From JANQSS01 sp965249735 (lineage in GTDB: Bacteria; Bacteroidota; Bacteroidia; Chitinophagales; Saprospiraceae), in assembly GCA_965249735.1 (NCBI GenBank), contig CBDFMS010000023.1:538673-602672 (forward strand): 64,000 nucleotides of DNA, read 5' to 3'. The translations under genes were made by a program, and so were the position numbers. Shown piece after piece: positions 54,262-63,222 of the stretch (positions within the stretch are counted from its first letter, which is position 1; each line of letters starts with the position of its first letter). The notes below the pieces were generated by a model that worked only from the letters and a program-made list of their open reading frames with translations, searched no databases and was not told the DNA's origin.

Positions 54262-54996
54262 ATGAAAAATGCATCATTAGAAACCATGAGGCAAATTAAA
54301 TTAACCGGCATGGCAGACGCTTATGAAAGCCTGTTAAGCCTTCCGGTCAATCAACAACCCGAGTCACACGAAATGCTGGCCCGATTAATTGACGCTGAAA
54401 AACAATATCGCTCGCACAAACGTATGCAGATGTTTTTACGACTTAGTAAACTGCGATATCCAGCCGTTATCCAAGATATCGACTGTTCTACTACGCGTAA
54501 TTTATCTAAAGGAAAAATTGTAACACTCGCAGATTGCGCTTATGTCGATCGAGGAGAAAATGTTCTCATCACAGGGGCAACAGGTTGCGGAAAATCTTAT
54601 CTCGCCTGTGCATTTGGTCACACCGCCTGTGTCAAAGGCTATCGAACGTTGTACTTCAACATGAACCGATTTACTGAACAAATTGCACTCGCTAAAACCG
54701 ATGGTACACTGATCAAATGGATGGACAGAATCAAAAAAGCTAAACTCATTATTCTTGATGATTTTGGTCTCCAACCTATCACTCATCAAGTTAAACTCAT
54801 CCTGCTACAAATCCTTGAAGATCGATATGAAAGAAACGCCACCATTATATGTTCTCAACTTCCGGTCGGAAAATGGCATGAATATTTTGATGAACCCACT
54901 ATCGCAGACGCTATCCTCGATAGAATTATTCCAAAGGCTCACCGCATAGATCTAAAAGGAAAAAGCTTACGTAAACAATCAAAACATGTATCTTAA
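54262..54996 (+). CDS. istB: IS21-family helper ATPase IstB
   Basis: AAA+ ATPase that helps IstA choose and engage target DNA. The 244-residue protein has the P-loop GATGCGKSYLACAFG near residues 105-120, the Walker B LIILDDFGLQPI, and sensor-like RYERNATIICSQLPVGKWHEYF, characteristic of IstB and related to DnaC. The N-terminal part (MRQIKLTGMADAYESLL) is the usual IstB start. It is intact and lies entirely within the element. Confidence 0.95.
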   Translation: MKNASLETMRQIKLTGMADAYESLLSLPVNQQPESHEMLARLIDAEKQYRSHKRMQMFLRLSKLRYPAVIQDIDCSTTRNLSKGKIVTLADCAYVDRGENVLITGATGCGKSYLACAFGHTACVKGYRTLYFNMNRFTEQIALAKTDGTLIKWMDRIKKAKLIILDDFGLQPITHQVKLILLQILEDRYERNATIICSQLPVGKWHEYFDEPTIADAILDRIIPKAHRIDLKGKSLRKQSKHVS

Positions 54997-55025
54997 CAAA
55001 TGATTTTTAGCACGTTTTCAACATA

Positions 55026-55073
55026 GGGGGTCAATATCCCGGATTCAGGGGGTCAGTAACTCCGGAATATGCA
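55026..55073 (-). repeat. Right IS end with two transposase-type repeats
   Basis: The inverted forms of the motif lie at 55026-55044 and 55048-55068. The outer one, with the terminal TGCATA, is the right inverted repeat. The TGA used as the stop codon of the adjacent glycosyltransferase (55053-55055) is part of this repeat. Confidence 0.85.
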
Positions 55074-55946
55074 GACAATTTTATAATTGCGATACTCTCC
55101 TATCTGATATCCCAATACTCGCTCTGAAAAATGCTTCAACCTTTCTTTAAGCGTAATTTTGTTTTTTGAAATGTCGTAGTCAAACTTCCAATTATTTCGT
55201 GCTATTCGCTCTTCCATAACTTTCGGATGACTACCCTGAAATAGACGAAGTTGATCTATTTGAGAATAATCAAATTTACTTTCTGCTTTGGAAATAACCG
55301 GAATGTCTGAATTTTCAATGCCGAATCGAACCAGCCGATCATTTGCGACTTTATTTAGCATAACTTCCGGAGGCTTAACCCACCCATAATGATAGATGTG
55401 GGCATCAACAGGTTTTACTTTCAATTTTTGATTTTCACCTTTTCTAAATCCTTGTGCATCCCTGTATGAATACACGTCCCTATTATTCTTGAATATTCTA
55501 ATTTCATGTCGATACCAATACGATGAACTCCCGATATAGTCGTACGACCCGTAAAAATGATTGTATTCGAAAAGTAATCCATCAACATTCGCATCATCAA
55601 GATACCCCTTCATAGCATTTTTAAGACCCGGAACATCTTGTTCATGCATGACCTCATCACCCTGAATATATACACACCAGTCAAATTCCTTTGTAATTGC
55701 CTGTATCGCTTTGTTCGTTTCATCCGCTAATACGGCTCCGGCATTTAACAGTGACTCATCCCAAACGGTATCAATAATAATAATGTTGCCGTCTATTTGC
55801 TCAATCAATGCGCGCGTTTCATCCTCAGAGTCCCCTACTGCCACAATTACAACATCGCATAATGGCATAATTGATGCAATTGCCTCGCATACAGGAAAGT
55901 CATATTTAATGGCATTTTTAATAAATGTAAATCCAGCAACTTTCAT
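55053..55946 (-). CDS. Family 2-like glycosyltransferase with an IS-derived C-terminus
   Basis: A 297-residue GT-A-fold glycosyltransferase. MKVAGFTFIKNAIKYDFPV and CDVVIVAVGDSEDETRALI are the nucleotide-sugar start. FDWCVYIQGDEVMHEQD holds the acidic, DxD-like metal site (GDE). The acceptor is unknown; no polysaccharide cluster surrounds it. The last six residues, CIFRSY, and the stop codon come from the IS21 right end. Removing the IS and one 7-bp duplication gives NYKIV followed at once by a TAA, so the original protein was 291 residues long and the insertion barely changed it. The catalytic domain is untouched. Confidence 0.88.
   Translation of the reverse strand: MKVAGFTFIKNAIKYDFPVCEAIASIMPLCDVVIVAVGDSEDETRALIEQIDGNIIIIDTVWDESLLNAGAVLADETNKAIQAITKEFDWCVYIQGDEVMHEQDVPGLKNAMKGYLDDANVDGLLFEYNHFYGSYDYIGSSSYWYRHEIRIFKNNRDVYSYRDAQGFRKGENQKLKVKPVDAHIYHYGWVKPPEVMLNKVANDRLVRFGIENSDIPVISKAESKFDYSQIDQLRLFQGSHPKVMEERIARNNWKFDYDISKNKITLKERLKHFSERVLGYQIGEYRNYKIVCIFRSY
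55074..55080. repeat. Right target-site duplication of the IS21 element
   Basis: GACAATT directly after the right end TGCA, identical to 52430-52436. On the minus strand it encodes the final Ile and Val codons of the original glycosyltransferase. Confidence 0.9.
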
Positions 55947-55998
55947 GCAATTAATTCATTATGCGATTAAATATTTAATAATTGTAGTCTTTACTTTT

Positions 55999-57333
55999 CT
56001 ATTCGACGTTAAATGCCAATCTATCTCCGCTAGGTTCCCCTATTATTTCACCTTCGTCGTAAACTACTTGCCCATTTACAAATGTCTTATGAATCGTGCC
56101 ATTCAATTGACAATCTTCGAAAGGAGACCAACCGCATTTTGACCAGATCCGATTGTTTTCAACATTGTATTCAGTAAATGGATCAAATAACACCAGGTCT
56201 GCCCAATAGCCCTCACGTAAATAACCTCGTTCTTTAATATTAAATATGTCAGAGACGGCATGGCACATTTTATCCGTTATCATTTCCAAAGGCATCCATC
56301 CTTCTTTATGAAATGCCAGCATGGTGTGCAAAGTATGCTGTATCAATGGCAATCCCGACGGGGCCTTTTCATAGATTTGGTCTTTTTCCTCCAGTGTATG
56401 AGGTGCATGATCGGTCGCCACCACATCGATGACGCCTTCTGTGACAGCCTTCCTGATGGCTGCTCGATCCGAAATTGATTTTATTGCCGGATTACATTTA
56501 ATATAATTCCCATTTTTCAAATAGTCTTCTACAGAAAAATACATATGATGTACACATGCCTCTGACGTGATTCTCTTATTTTTTCGATCTCCTTTTTCAA
56601 ATAAATCAATTTCATCCGCCGTAGAAATATGCAAAATATGCAGACGAGTATTATATTTCTTTGCAAGCTTTACAGCTTTAGACGACGACAATAAACATCC
56701 TTCAGCTGACCGGATCAGTGGATGATGAACTGCCGATAAGGCATTTCCATATTTTAATTTAAATACCTCCAAATTTTTCCGAATTGTAGATTCATCTTCA
56801 CAATGCGTAGCTATTAACATAGGGCATTTAGAAAACAACAAGTCAAGCGCCTCTTCCTGATCTACAAGCATATTTCCTGTGCTTGAACCCATAAATATTT
56901 TCACACCACAAACCTGAGAAGCATCCGTCTTTAGAACTTCATCAATATTATCATTTGTAGCACCCATAAAAAATGAGTAATTCCCCCATGCCGTCGTAGC
57001 TGCCCGATCGTATTTTTTCTGTAACAATTCCTGAGTCACTGCGGGGGGATTTGTATTTGGCATTTCCATAAAAGACGTAACTCCACCCACAACGCCTGCA
57101 CGTGATTCGGTAAAAATATCGGCCTTATGCGTGAACCCAGGTTCTCGAAAGTGCACCTGATCATCGATGATTCCCGGCATTAAATAGAGGCCGTTAGCAT
57201 CTAGTTCAACATCAGCATTGGCATCTATCTGTCCGATATGGGCGATACGCCCATTTTTCAAGTAAATGTCTGTGGAAACAACCTCTCCTTCATTGATGAG
57301 ATGTGCATTCCGAATCATCGTGCTTTTTGCCAT
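55999..57333 (-). CDS. pyrC: Dihydroorotase
   Basis: Third step of pyrimidine synthesis: reversible cyclisation of carbamoyl-aspartate to dihydroorotate. The 444-residue protein has the metal-binding motif LMPGIIDDQVHFREPG (DxHxR), a later His in LHILHISTADEI, the catalytic Asp in VVATDHAPHTLEEK, and the terminal amidohydrolase segment YWADLVLFDP. This is the class I-like dihydroorotase found in Bacteroidota. Because the family includes hydantoinases and allantoinases, the DQVHFREP form and the Bacteroidota context support dihydroorotase. It is divergent from purK across 108 bp. Confidence 0.9.
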   Translation of the reverse strand: MAKSTMIRNAHLINEGEVVSTDIYLKNGRIAHIGQIDANADVELDANGLYLMPGIIDDQVHFREPGFTHKADIFTESRAGVVGGVTSFMEMPNTNPPAVTQELLQKKYDRAATTAWGNYSFFMGATNDNIDEVLKTDASQVCGVKIFMGSSTGNMLVDQEEALDLLFSKCPMLIATHCEDESTIRKNLEVFKLKYGNALSAVHHPLIRSAEGCLLSSSKAVKLAKKYNTRLHILHISTADEIDLFEKGDRKNKRITSEACVHHMYFSVEDYLKNGNYIKCNPAIKSISDRAAIRKAVTEGVIDVVATDHAPHTLEEKDQIYEKAPSGLPLIQHTLHTMLAFHKEGWMPLEMITDKMCHAVSDIFNIKERGYLREGYWADLVLFDPFTEYNVENNRIWSKCGWSPFEDCQLNGTIHKTFVNGQVVYDEGEIIGEPSGDRLAFNVE

Positions 57334-57355
57334 ACGTCGATTTTCAATAGATTTG
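57326..57355 (+). promoter_or_regulatory. Candidate promoter of purKE
   Basis: TTTG at 57326-57329, 18 bases, then TAGATTTG at 57348-57355, an exact TAnnTTTG -7 box with nearly ideal -33 spacing. Transcription would start near 57362, about 80 bases before the purK start. The -33 element overlaps the first codons of the divergent dihydroorotase gene. Confidence 0.6.
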
Positions 57356-57441
57356 CCCGAAGATATTCAACATGATTAAATTCACCGAAGTTCATACCCA
57401 CACCTTTTGAATGGAGGTCGAAATTAAATTGAAGCAACAAA

Positions 57442-58584
57442 TTGAGGTTATCAAACAAAATTGGAATTCTTGGTGGAGGGCAACTAGGCAAAATGCTTTG
57501 TCAGGCTGCGTCTCCATTGCATCTTGATATGTACATCCTTGAAAAGAATGAGTCCTTTCCGGCATTTCCATCTGCCCCAAATTATCGACTAGGTGATTTC
57601 ACGGACTATGATGATGTTATGAAATTTGGTAAGGAAGTCGATATTCTCTCGATTGAAATCGAAAAAGTAAACCTCGAAGCGCTTGTAGAACTTGAGACGG
57701 AAGAAAAGACCGTCATTCCATCAAGTGATGTCGTACGGGTCATACGCGACAAGGGATTGCAGAAGAACTTTTATAAAGACAACGGCTTTCCAACGTCTGC
57801 ATTTTCCTTGTACGAAGACAAGCAAGCGGTGTGGCGGGCGATACTGCACGGCGAGATCGAGTATCCATTTGTTCAAAAAGCGCGGCGTGATGGATATGAT
57901 GGTCGCGGTGTGGCTATTATTAGGAATGAGAACGATCTGCCTGAATTAATGAACACCGCTTGTGTGGTAGAAGATTTGGTTGATATCGAAAAGGAGCTTT
58001 CAGTTATTGTTGCACGTAATCGTGAAGGTGACATCACCACTTTCCCGATGGTAGAAATGAAATTTCACGAAAAGGCAAATTTAGTCAACTCGCTTATCTG
58101 TCCCTCACAAGTCTCAGCATCAGTCACAGATGAAGCTATAGAATTGGGAACTTCAATTGCCAAGGCTATAAATTTGACCGGTTTATTAGCCATTGAGCTC
58201 TTTCTGGATAAAAAGGGTAAGCTCTGGATCAACGAAGCTGCACCCCGGCCCCACAACAGTGGTCATCACACAATCGAAGCATGCAACTATTCGCAGTACG
58301 ACATTCATCTTCGTTGTTTACTTGATTTATCTTTACCCAAGATTGAGTCATTGCGACCTTCGGGTATGTTCAACCTCCTGGGTTCAGCAGGATTCGATGG
58401 TCCTCCGAAAATTGAAGGCCTTGATCAACTTATGAACATGACGGGTGTCTATCTGCATTGGTACGGGAAAAGCGAGACCCGGCCAAATCGCAAAATGGGA
58501 CATATTACCGTCCTTGGCAAGGATATTGATGAAGTAGAAGCAAAGTTGGATACAATCTCAAAGCTCATAAAAGTAATCACATGA
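57442..58584 (+). CDS. purK: N5-carboxyaminoimidazole ribonucleotide synthase PurK
   Basis: ATP-grasp enzyme of purine synthesis: carboxylates AIR on nitrogen using bicarbonate. The start is IGILGGGQLGKMLCQAA, the nucleotide-binding motif of PurK. ATP-grasp segments include PFVQKARRDGYDGRGV, VVEDLVDIEKELSVI and the C-terminal WINEAAPRPHNSGHHTIEAC, which also distinguishes PurK from PurT. The start codon is TTG. Its stop overlaps the ATG of purE by 4 bp, the usual two-gene operon for this step. Confidence 0.96.
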   Translation: MRLSNKIGILGGGQLGKMLCQAASPLHLDMYILEKNESFPAFPSAPNYRLGDFTDYDDVMKFGKEVDILSIEIEKVNLEALVELETEEKTVIPSSDVVRVIRDKGLQKNFYKDNGFPTSAFSLYEDKQAVWRAILHGEIEYPFVQKARRDGYDGRGVAIIRNENDLPELMNTACVVEDLVDIEKELSVIVARNREGDITTFPMVEMKFHEKANLVNSLICPSQVSASVTDEAIELGTSIAKAINLTGLLAIELFLDKKGKLWINEAAPRPHNSGHHTIEACNYSQYDIHLRCLLDLSLPKIESLRPSGMFNLLGSAGFDGPPKIEGLDQLMNMTGVYLHWYGKSETRPNRKMGHITVLGKDIDEVEAKLDTISKLIKVIT

Positions 58585-59069
58585 AAGAGATAGGAATTAT
58601 CATGGGGTCTGATTCAGACCTACCGGTCATGCAGGCAGCAGCCGATTTTTTGTCATCTATGGACATACCCTTTGAAATGACTATCGTCTCAGCGCATCGA
58701 ACACCTGATCGCATGCTCGACTATGCACGCGGCGCTCATAAAAGAGGTCTCAAGGTTATCATCGCCGGTGCTGGTGGAGCCGCGCATTTACCCGGAATGG
58801 TGGCCTCATTGACTCCACTTCCTGTCATCGGAGTTCCGATCAAATCTTCAAATTCTATCGATGGCTGGGATTCAATACTATCTATCCTTCAAATGCCGAA
58901 TGGGATACCGGTAGCGACAGTGGCACTCAATGGCGCTAAAAATGCCGGAATTTTAGCAGCGCGAATAATTGGATCTCACAATGAGGTCATCCGAACAAAG
59001 ATGGTGGATTACGCCGATTCAATGCGTCAGTCGGTTGAGGACAAAGCCAACCGGATGGAAAATTCCTAA
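58581..59069 (+). CDS. purE: N5-CAIR mutase PurE
   Basis: Moves the carboxyl group from N5-CAIR to carbon 4, giving CAIR. The 162-residue class I enzyme has IIMGSDSDLPVM at the start, VSAHRTPDRMLDYA with the catalytic His, and IAGAGGAAHLPGMVASLTPLPVIGVP, all diagnostic. It is translated with purK through a 4-bp overlap. It is convergent with ubiX: the two stops are separated by only 2 bp, so no separate terminator fits between them. Confidence 0.97.
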   Translation: MKEIGIIMGSDSDLPVMQAAADFLSSMDIPFEMTIVSAHRTPDRMLDYARGAHKRGLKVIIAGAGGAAHLPGMVASLTPLPVIGVPIKSSNSIDGWDSILSILQMPNGIPVATVALNGAKNAGILAARIIGSHNEVIRTKMVDYADSMRQSVEDKANRMENS

Positions 59070-59071
59070 AC

Positions 59072-59632
59072 TTACTTGCTTCCCCATTTATAACCTCCTG
59101 CATCCAAACCCACAATTTTCAGGGCTCTGTCAGTCACTGTCCGAACCACATCGTCAATCGATTTCGGATTTGAATAAAATGAAGGTATTGCCGGGCACAT
59201 AATAGCCCCTGCCTCAGTCAATTTTACCATATTGCGCAGGTGGATGAGGTTCAATGGTGTCTCACGGGGAATTAAAACCAGTGTGCGTTTTTCTTTAAGC
59301 ATAACGTCAGCAGCGCGTGTAATGAGGTCGTTTGATATCCCATTTGCAATGCGACCAAGCATACCCATACTGCAGGGGCAAACGATCATGGCGTCATATT
59401 CTGCTGATCCAGAGGCGAAAGGTGCCGTAAAATCTCTGTTATCATAGAGGTCGAAGGGTATTTGACTCTCATCCCATGCTCCGTTTTCCAATTCCCAATT
59501 GATAACAGCATTATCAGTCATGACGACGGAAATGAGAACCTCAGATTTCAATTCTACGAGCGATTTCATCATTCGACTCGCATAGATACTTCCGCTACTT
59601 CCACTTATGGCCAATACAATTTTTCGCTTCAT
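59072..59632 (-). CDS. ubiX: Flavin prenyltransferase UbiX
   Basis: Makes prenylated FMN, the cofactor of UbiD-family decarboxylases such as the one at 33.5 kb. Motifs are the flavin-binding start IVLAISGSSGSIYASRMM, the middle DAMIVCPCSMGMLGRIANGISNDLITRAADV, and LVLIPRETPLNLIHLRNM, followed by GAIMCPAIPSFYSNP. I place the start at the ATG at 59632, the family N-terminus; the extra upstream Mets (to 59677) give an unlikely leader. It is convergent with purE. Confidence 0.95.
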   Translation of the reverse strand: MKRKIVLAISGSSGSIYASRMMKSLVELKSEVLISVVMTDNAVINWELENGAWDESQIPFDLYDNRDFTAPFASGSAEYDAMIVCPCSMGMLGRIANGISNDLITRAADVMLKEKRTLVLIPRETPLNLIHLRNMVKLTEAGAIMCPAIPSFYSNPKSIDDVVRTVTDRALKIVGLDAGGYKWGSK

Positions 59633-59742
59633 AACTGTAAATATCATGTAAAGATGATGATTTGAACATTTATTCAATCAGAAATGATGGAAACTCTTTT
59701 TCTACTTTATTATTTATTTTCTTTGTCTCGTAAGCAATTCAA

Positions 59743-60261
59743 TTGGCTCCAGGAATCAACATACAAGACCTGCAAGAACTGTATTCACAGAAATACGGTC
59801 GGTTACTGAATTATGCAAAATCCCTCATCGGATCAGCTGAAGATGCTAAGGAAATTGTCAATGATGTCTTTCTGGCAGTATGGCGAAACCGCGGTCACAT
59901 CGACAAAGAGCGTAACCTGGATGCATATCTCAGGCGTGCCGTAAAAAATCGGTGCATCAATTATCACAAGGCAAATCGCATGAAATCGGTGGATATCGAG
60001 ACCAAAAGCTATTATTTGACCAATTCAGACGATCTTGAACATTTGATGCATGTAGCAGAATTGAGAGCCTTTTTATATGAGTGCATTGAAAAATTACCCC
60101 CGAAATGCAAAAACATTTTCATTTTAAGCCGAGAAGAAAATTTGTCACATAAAGAAATTGCCAGTAAGTTGAATCTATCTGTCAAGACAATAGAAAATCA
60201 AATTTCGATTGCACTGAGAAAACTGCGTAAAATGTTGGAAGACAGCCATTTTAAAAGATGA
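59743..60261 (+). CDS. ECF-type RNA polymerase sigma factor (FecI-like, Bacteroidota family)
   Basis: A 172-residue extracytoplasmic-function sigma factor. Region 2 is LQELYSQKYGRLLNYAKSLIGSAEDAKEIVNDVFLAVW (given as two joined motifs), and region 4 is LPPKCKNIFILSREENLSHKE followed by the recognition helix IASKLNLSVKTIENQIS. It is directly followed by a FecR-like gene and a TonB receptor, the classical cell-surface signalling set. The start is TTG at 59743: a stop at 59731 in the same frame rules out an earlier normal start codon. Confidence 0.92.
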   Translation: MAPGINIQDLQELYSQKYGRLLNYAKSLIGSAEDAKEIVNDVFLAVWRNRGHIDKERNLDAYLRRAVKNRCINYHKANRMKSVDIETKSYYLTNSDDLEHLMHVAELRAFLYECIEKLPPKCKNIFILSREENLSHKEIASKLNLSVKTIENQISIALRKLRKMLEDSHFKR

Positions 60262-60344
60262 TAATCTCTGAGATTTTCTTAGGGGGCACAAGCAATCATC
60301 GTTGTAGATAGTAACGAATTTTGCCTTAATAGGTCAGAATACAT

Positions 60345-61307
60345 ATGAACGAAGAACGATTATACGAATTACTACTGAAGGAGCTAAAATCTGAGCTCAC
60401 GGACGCTGAACGCGTTGAACTGAAGAAATATCGCAATACACAGGCGCAAGACGTCAAAGCAATTGAAGATATTCTACAGCACACGACTGACCTGTCTTAT
60501 CCATCCACCTCGGAGATCTCTGAAGGCTGGAACAGTTTGGAAAGACAGATTTCACAACTGTCTGAAAAGCAGCCGGAGCGTTCAATTTCAACTTTCAAAC
60601 GTCGTAGGTGGATGGCGATCGCAGCATCCCTACTCATTTTATGTCTGGCATATTTCACCCTACGTCCCTCGACAGATTCGTTTTATGCAGATTCCAACAT
60701 GATTACGGAAGAACTTAACGATGGCAGTAAACTTGTGCTCAATGCACATTCCACCACTGATGTTGAGCCAGATTACAATAATGAAACAAGGACATTAAAC
60801 ATAACCGGAGAAGCCTACATTGAAGCGATAGAGAGTCCAGCACCTATGATCGTCCACTCAGAACAATTGCTGATTCGCGTCGTTGGAACAAGATTCAATG
60901 TCATGGACTATATCGATGACCCGATTGCAAGCGTCACTTTATATGAAGGTCAAATTGATCTGACGCTGCCAAACGGAAAAAATATCCATATGCAGGCAGG
61001 TGATCATCTTTGTTGGAACAAGGTCAAAAAAACGATGAGCCCTTCGACCATCTCGACGAATGAACCAGGATGGGTAAACGGACGAATTGTATTTGATAAT
61101 ACCTTGTTTTCAGAAGTATTTACTCGACTTGAACGTATGTTTCAAATCCAAATTGAAGATCAGGATGTCTTAACGGGACTTCACTACACTGATTCAGGTG
61201 ATGATACACAACAACTTGCCAGCATATTAAGTCAGATCGAAAAAGCTACCGGGACGACATTTCAAAAGGTGGATCCACAACGGTATCGCCTTTCCAGAAA
61301 AAACTAA
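60345..61307 (+). CDS. FecR-family transmembrane anti-sigma factor
   Basis: Transmits the signal from the outer-membrane receptor to the sigma factor. The 320-residue protein has a cytoplasmic N-terminal region (ERLYELLLKELKSELTDAE), one membrane helix (RWMAIAASLLILCLAYFTL), and a periplasmic FecR domain with DGSKLVLNAHSTTDVEP, LNITGEAYIEAIESPAPMIV and VVGTRFNVMDY. The C-terminal STN-like domain contains FSEVFTRLERMFQIQIE. It lies 83 bp after the sigma gene and 73 bp before the receptor. Confidence 0.93.
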   Translation: MNEERLYELLLKELKSELTDAERVELKKYRNTQAQDVKAIEDILQHTTDLSYPSTSEISEGWNSLERQISQLSEKQPERSISTFKRRRWMAIAASLLILCLAYFTLRPSTDSFYADSNMITEELNDGSKLVLNAHSTTDVEPDYNNETRTLNITGEAYIEAIESPAPMIVHSEQLLIRVVGTRFNVMDYIDDPIASVTLYEGQIDLTLPNGKNIHMQAGDHLCWNKVKKTMSPSTISTNEPGWVNGRIVFDNTLFSEVFTRLERMFQIQIEDQDVLTGLHYTDSGDDTQQLASILSQIEKATGTTFQKVDPQRYRLSRKN

Positions 61308-61380
61308 ATACGTCCGGTATTTGTCCAAAACATTATCTTCCGTTCGAATCAATTCTTCCGATTGACGCGTTATTAAGGAG

Positions 61381-63222
61381 ATGAAACGTACGACATCTAT
61401 CTGGATGATCTTTTTCTCAACTTGCTTGACTCTGACTGCCCAGTCAGATAAATTTTCATTTCAATTCGAAAATATTGAATTAGAGCAAGCTCTAAAAACT
61501 TTAGGAGATGTAACTGGATATGATTTCACTTATGTAAATGAAGCCATCCCAAATAAATTTATTTCAGGTAATTGGCAAGATATGTCAATTGATGATATAT
61601 TAAAAGATCTATTAAAAGACGAAATCCTATCCTTTTCAAAATCAGGCAAAACATACACCATATTTACTCTTCGTAATTTGATATCTCCTTTTCAAATATT
61701 CGGCCGAATTACTGATTCACAAAGCGGTGAATTTTTAACGGGGACAAATATTTTCACCAATGCCAATCAAGGCGTCATTTCAGACAATTACGGATTGTAC
61801 TCGATCGAAGTAGATCCAGTCCGCGATTCCCTCATCTATTTCAGCTATTTGGGCTATGAGCCCACCCTACTGCAAGTCAATCGCCTCCTTGACGGAAGAA
61901 CAGACATACAACTCAAAGCAGACTTTAACGTACTTGAAGAAGTTACAATTACACTGGAAAAACAGGTTCAACGTCCAGCCATTCCGAGTAAAAATGTCCT
62001 GACGGCAGAGACATATCAAATGTCAAAGGCCATCAGCGGAGATCAGGATATTATTGAGTATATCAATATTATTCCGGGTGTCGTTAAAATGTCAGAAGGA
62101 AAATCCGGATATTCTGTGCAGGGCTCCGCCCCCGATCAAAATCTTATTTTAATCGATGAAGCTCCTGTATTTAATCCGTCACATGCACTTGGATTTTTAA
62201 GTGTATTTAATGACGAAGCCCTAAATTCCGCTATATTTCATAAAACAGCCATTTCCTCAAAATATGGTGGTCGCCTTGCTTCAGTCCTTGATATTCGCAT
62301 GCGAGAAGGAAATGCGAATAAACACTCAGCTACCATCACCACAAATCCATTTTATTCAGGACTTACGCTTGAAGGGCCCATATTAAAAGAAAATATGTCC
62401 TTTTTAATATCGGGAAGATTGGCCCACATGAACTACATATTAAATCGATTTGAACCAGAAAAAGATTTTTACGTACCGAAGTCCATATATTTTTATGACC
62501 TCCATGGCAAAGTGAATTTAAAACTCGGAAATAACAATAGAATTTACCTGTCCTCATTCATCAATAGTGACGAAATTAACCCACACACGGATCCGGACGA
62601 AAACTTTTTTTATGATACAAAATGGCAAAACAGGACCTTTACCTTTCGTTGGAATTCGATTTGGAATGACAAACTATTTACGAATGCCTCATTTATATTC
62701 TCAGATTACGAATACATTAAATCAACATCTGCGGATACATCAAAATTGAAGTACGAGGAAATGTCAGCCATTTCAAATGCGCACATTAAATTAGAAGCCA
62801 CGTATCATGTCTCAAAAGGGCAAAAACTTTCAGCAGGATTTAATGCAACAAATTATACATTCAATCCAGCTACCGGATCCATTTCAGTCCCTGCAGAAGA
62901 CTTTCGACTTCAATACAGCATAGCAGAATTGCGCAGCCGGGAATTAGCCATATTTATCGAAGAAAATATTAAAATTGGACGATTCGCCAATGTTAACCTA
63001 GGGCTTCGTTACAGCAAGTTCTATGACATGGGAAATAATACATTCGAATACGAATATGATGAAGACGGAATAATTATTGATTCCCTATTTCGTGAAAAAA
63101 ATAAGACTATTCGCACCTTTGATAATATTGAACCTCGTATCTCCTGGATCTACAATTGCTCGACAAATTACTGCTACAGACATCCTGGTCTCGCACAAGT
63201 CAGTACATCCTTCGGCTCTTAA
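61381..63222 (+). CDS. TonB-dependent receptor with STN domain, intact 5' part (frame lost at about 63156)
   Basis: An outer-membrane transducer-type receptor. A signal peptide (TSIWMIFFSTCLTLTAQ) is followed by an STN domain (FSFQFENIELEQALKTLGDV), the carboxypeptidase-like regulatory domain (FGRITDSQSGEFLTGTNIF, then SYLGYEP), and the plug with IIEYINIIPGVVKMSEGKSGYSVQGSAP split over residues 230-258. Barrel strands follow. The frame as given ends at 63222 in a non-homologous run, because one base (likely a T at about 63156) is missing. Barrel-like sequence continues in other frames to 63968. The STN domain fits the adjacent sigma/FecR pair: ligand binding would activate the sigma factor. 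Confidence 0.9.
   Translation: MKRTTSIWMIFFSTCLTLTAQSDKFSFQFENIELEQALKTLGDVTGYDFTYVNEAIPNKFISGNWQDMSIDDILKDLLKDEILSFSKSGKTYTIFTLRNLISPFQIFGRITDSQSGEFLTGTNIFTNANQGVISDNYGLYSIEVDPVRDSLIYFSYLGYEPTLLQVNRLLDGRTDIQLKADFNVLEEVTITLEKQVQRPAIPSKNVLTAETYQMSKAISGDQDIIEYINIIPGVVKMSEGKSGYSVQGSAPDQNLILIDEAPVFNPSHALGFLSVFNDEALNSAIFHKTAISSKYGGRLASVLDIRMREGNANKHSATITTNPFYSGLTLEGPILKENMSFLISGRLAHMNYILNRFEPEKDFYVPKSIYFYDLHGKVNLKLGNNNRIYLSSFINSDEINPHTDPDENFFYDTKWQNRTFTFRWNSIWNDKLFTNASFIFSDYEYIKSTSADTSKLKYEEMSAISNAHIKLEATYHVSKGQKLSAGFNATNYTFNPATGSISVPAEDFRLQYSIAELRSRELAIFIEENIKIGRFANVNLGLRYSKFYDMGNNTFEYEYDEDGIIIDSLFREKNKTIRTFDNIEPRISWIYNCSTNYCYRHPGLAQVSTSFGS

Larger units (their letters stand above)
52437..55073 (+). 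mobile_element. Complete IS21-family insertion sequence, 2637 bp
   Basis: The element contains istA and istB in the usual order, ends in 5'-TGCATA and its inverted copy, and is flanked by perfect 7-bp direct repeats GACAATT. Within the outer 26 bp the two ends match at 21 positions. Both ends carry further copies of the TCCGG-N-TGACCCCC motif, as IS21-family ends usually carry several transposase-binding repeats. Both genes are intact, so the copy is recent and possibly active. It is inserted at the 3' end of a minus-strand glycosyltransferase gene. Confidence 0.95.

Noticed and set aside
60262..60344. Possible riboswitch or regulatory RNA in the sigma/FecR/receptor cluster
   Set aside because: The gaps (83 and 73 bp) are too short for a cobalamin riboswitch and none of its conserved boxes is visible.
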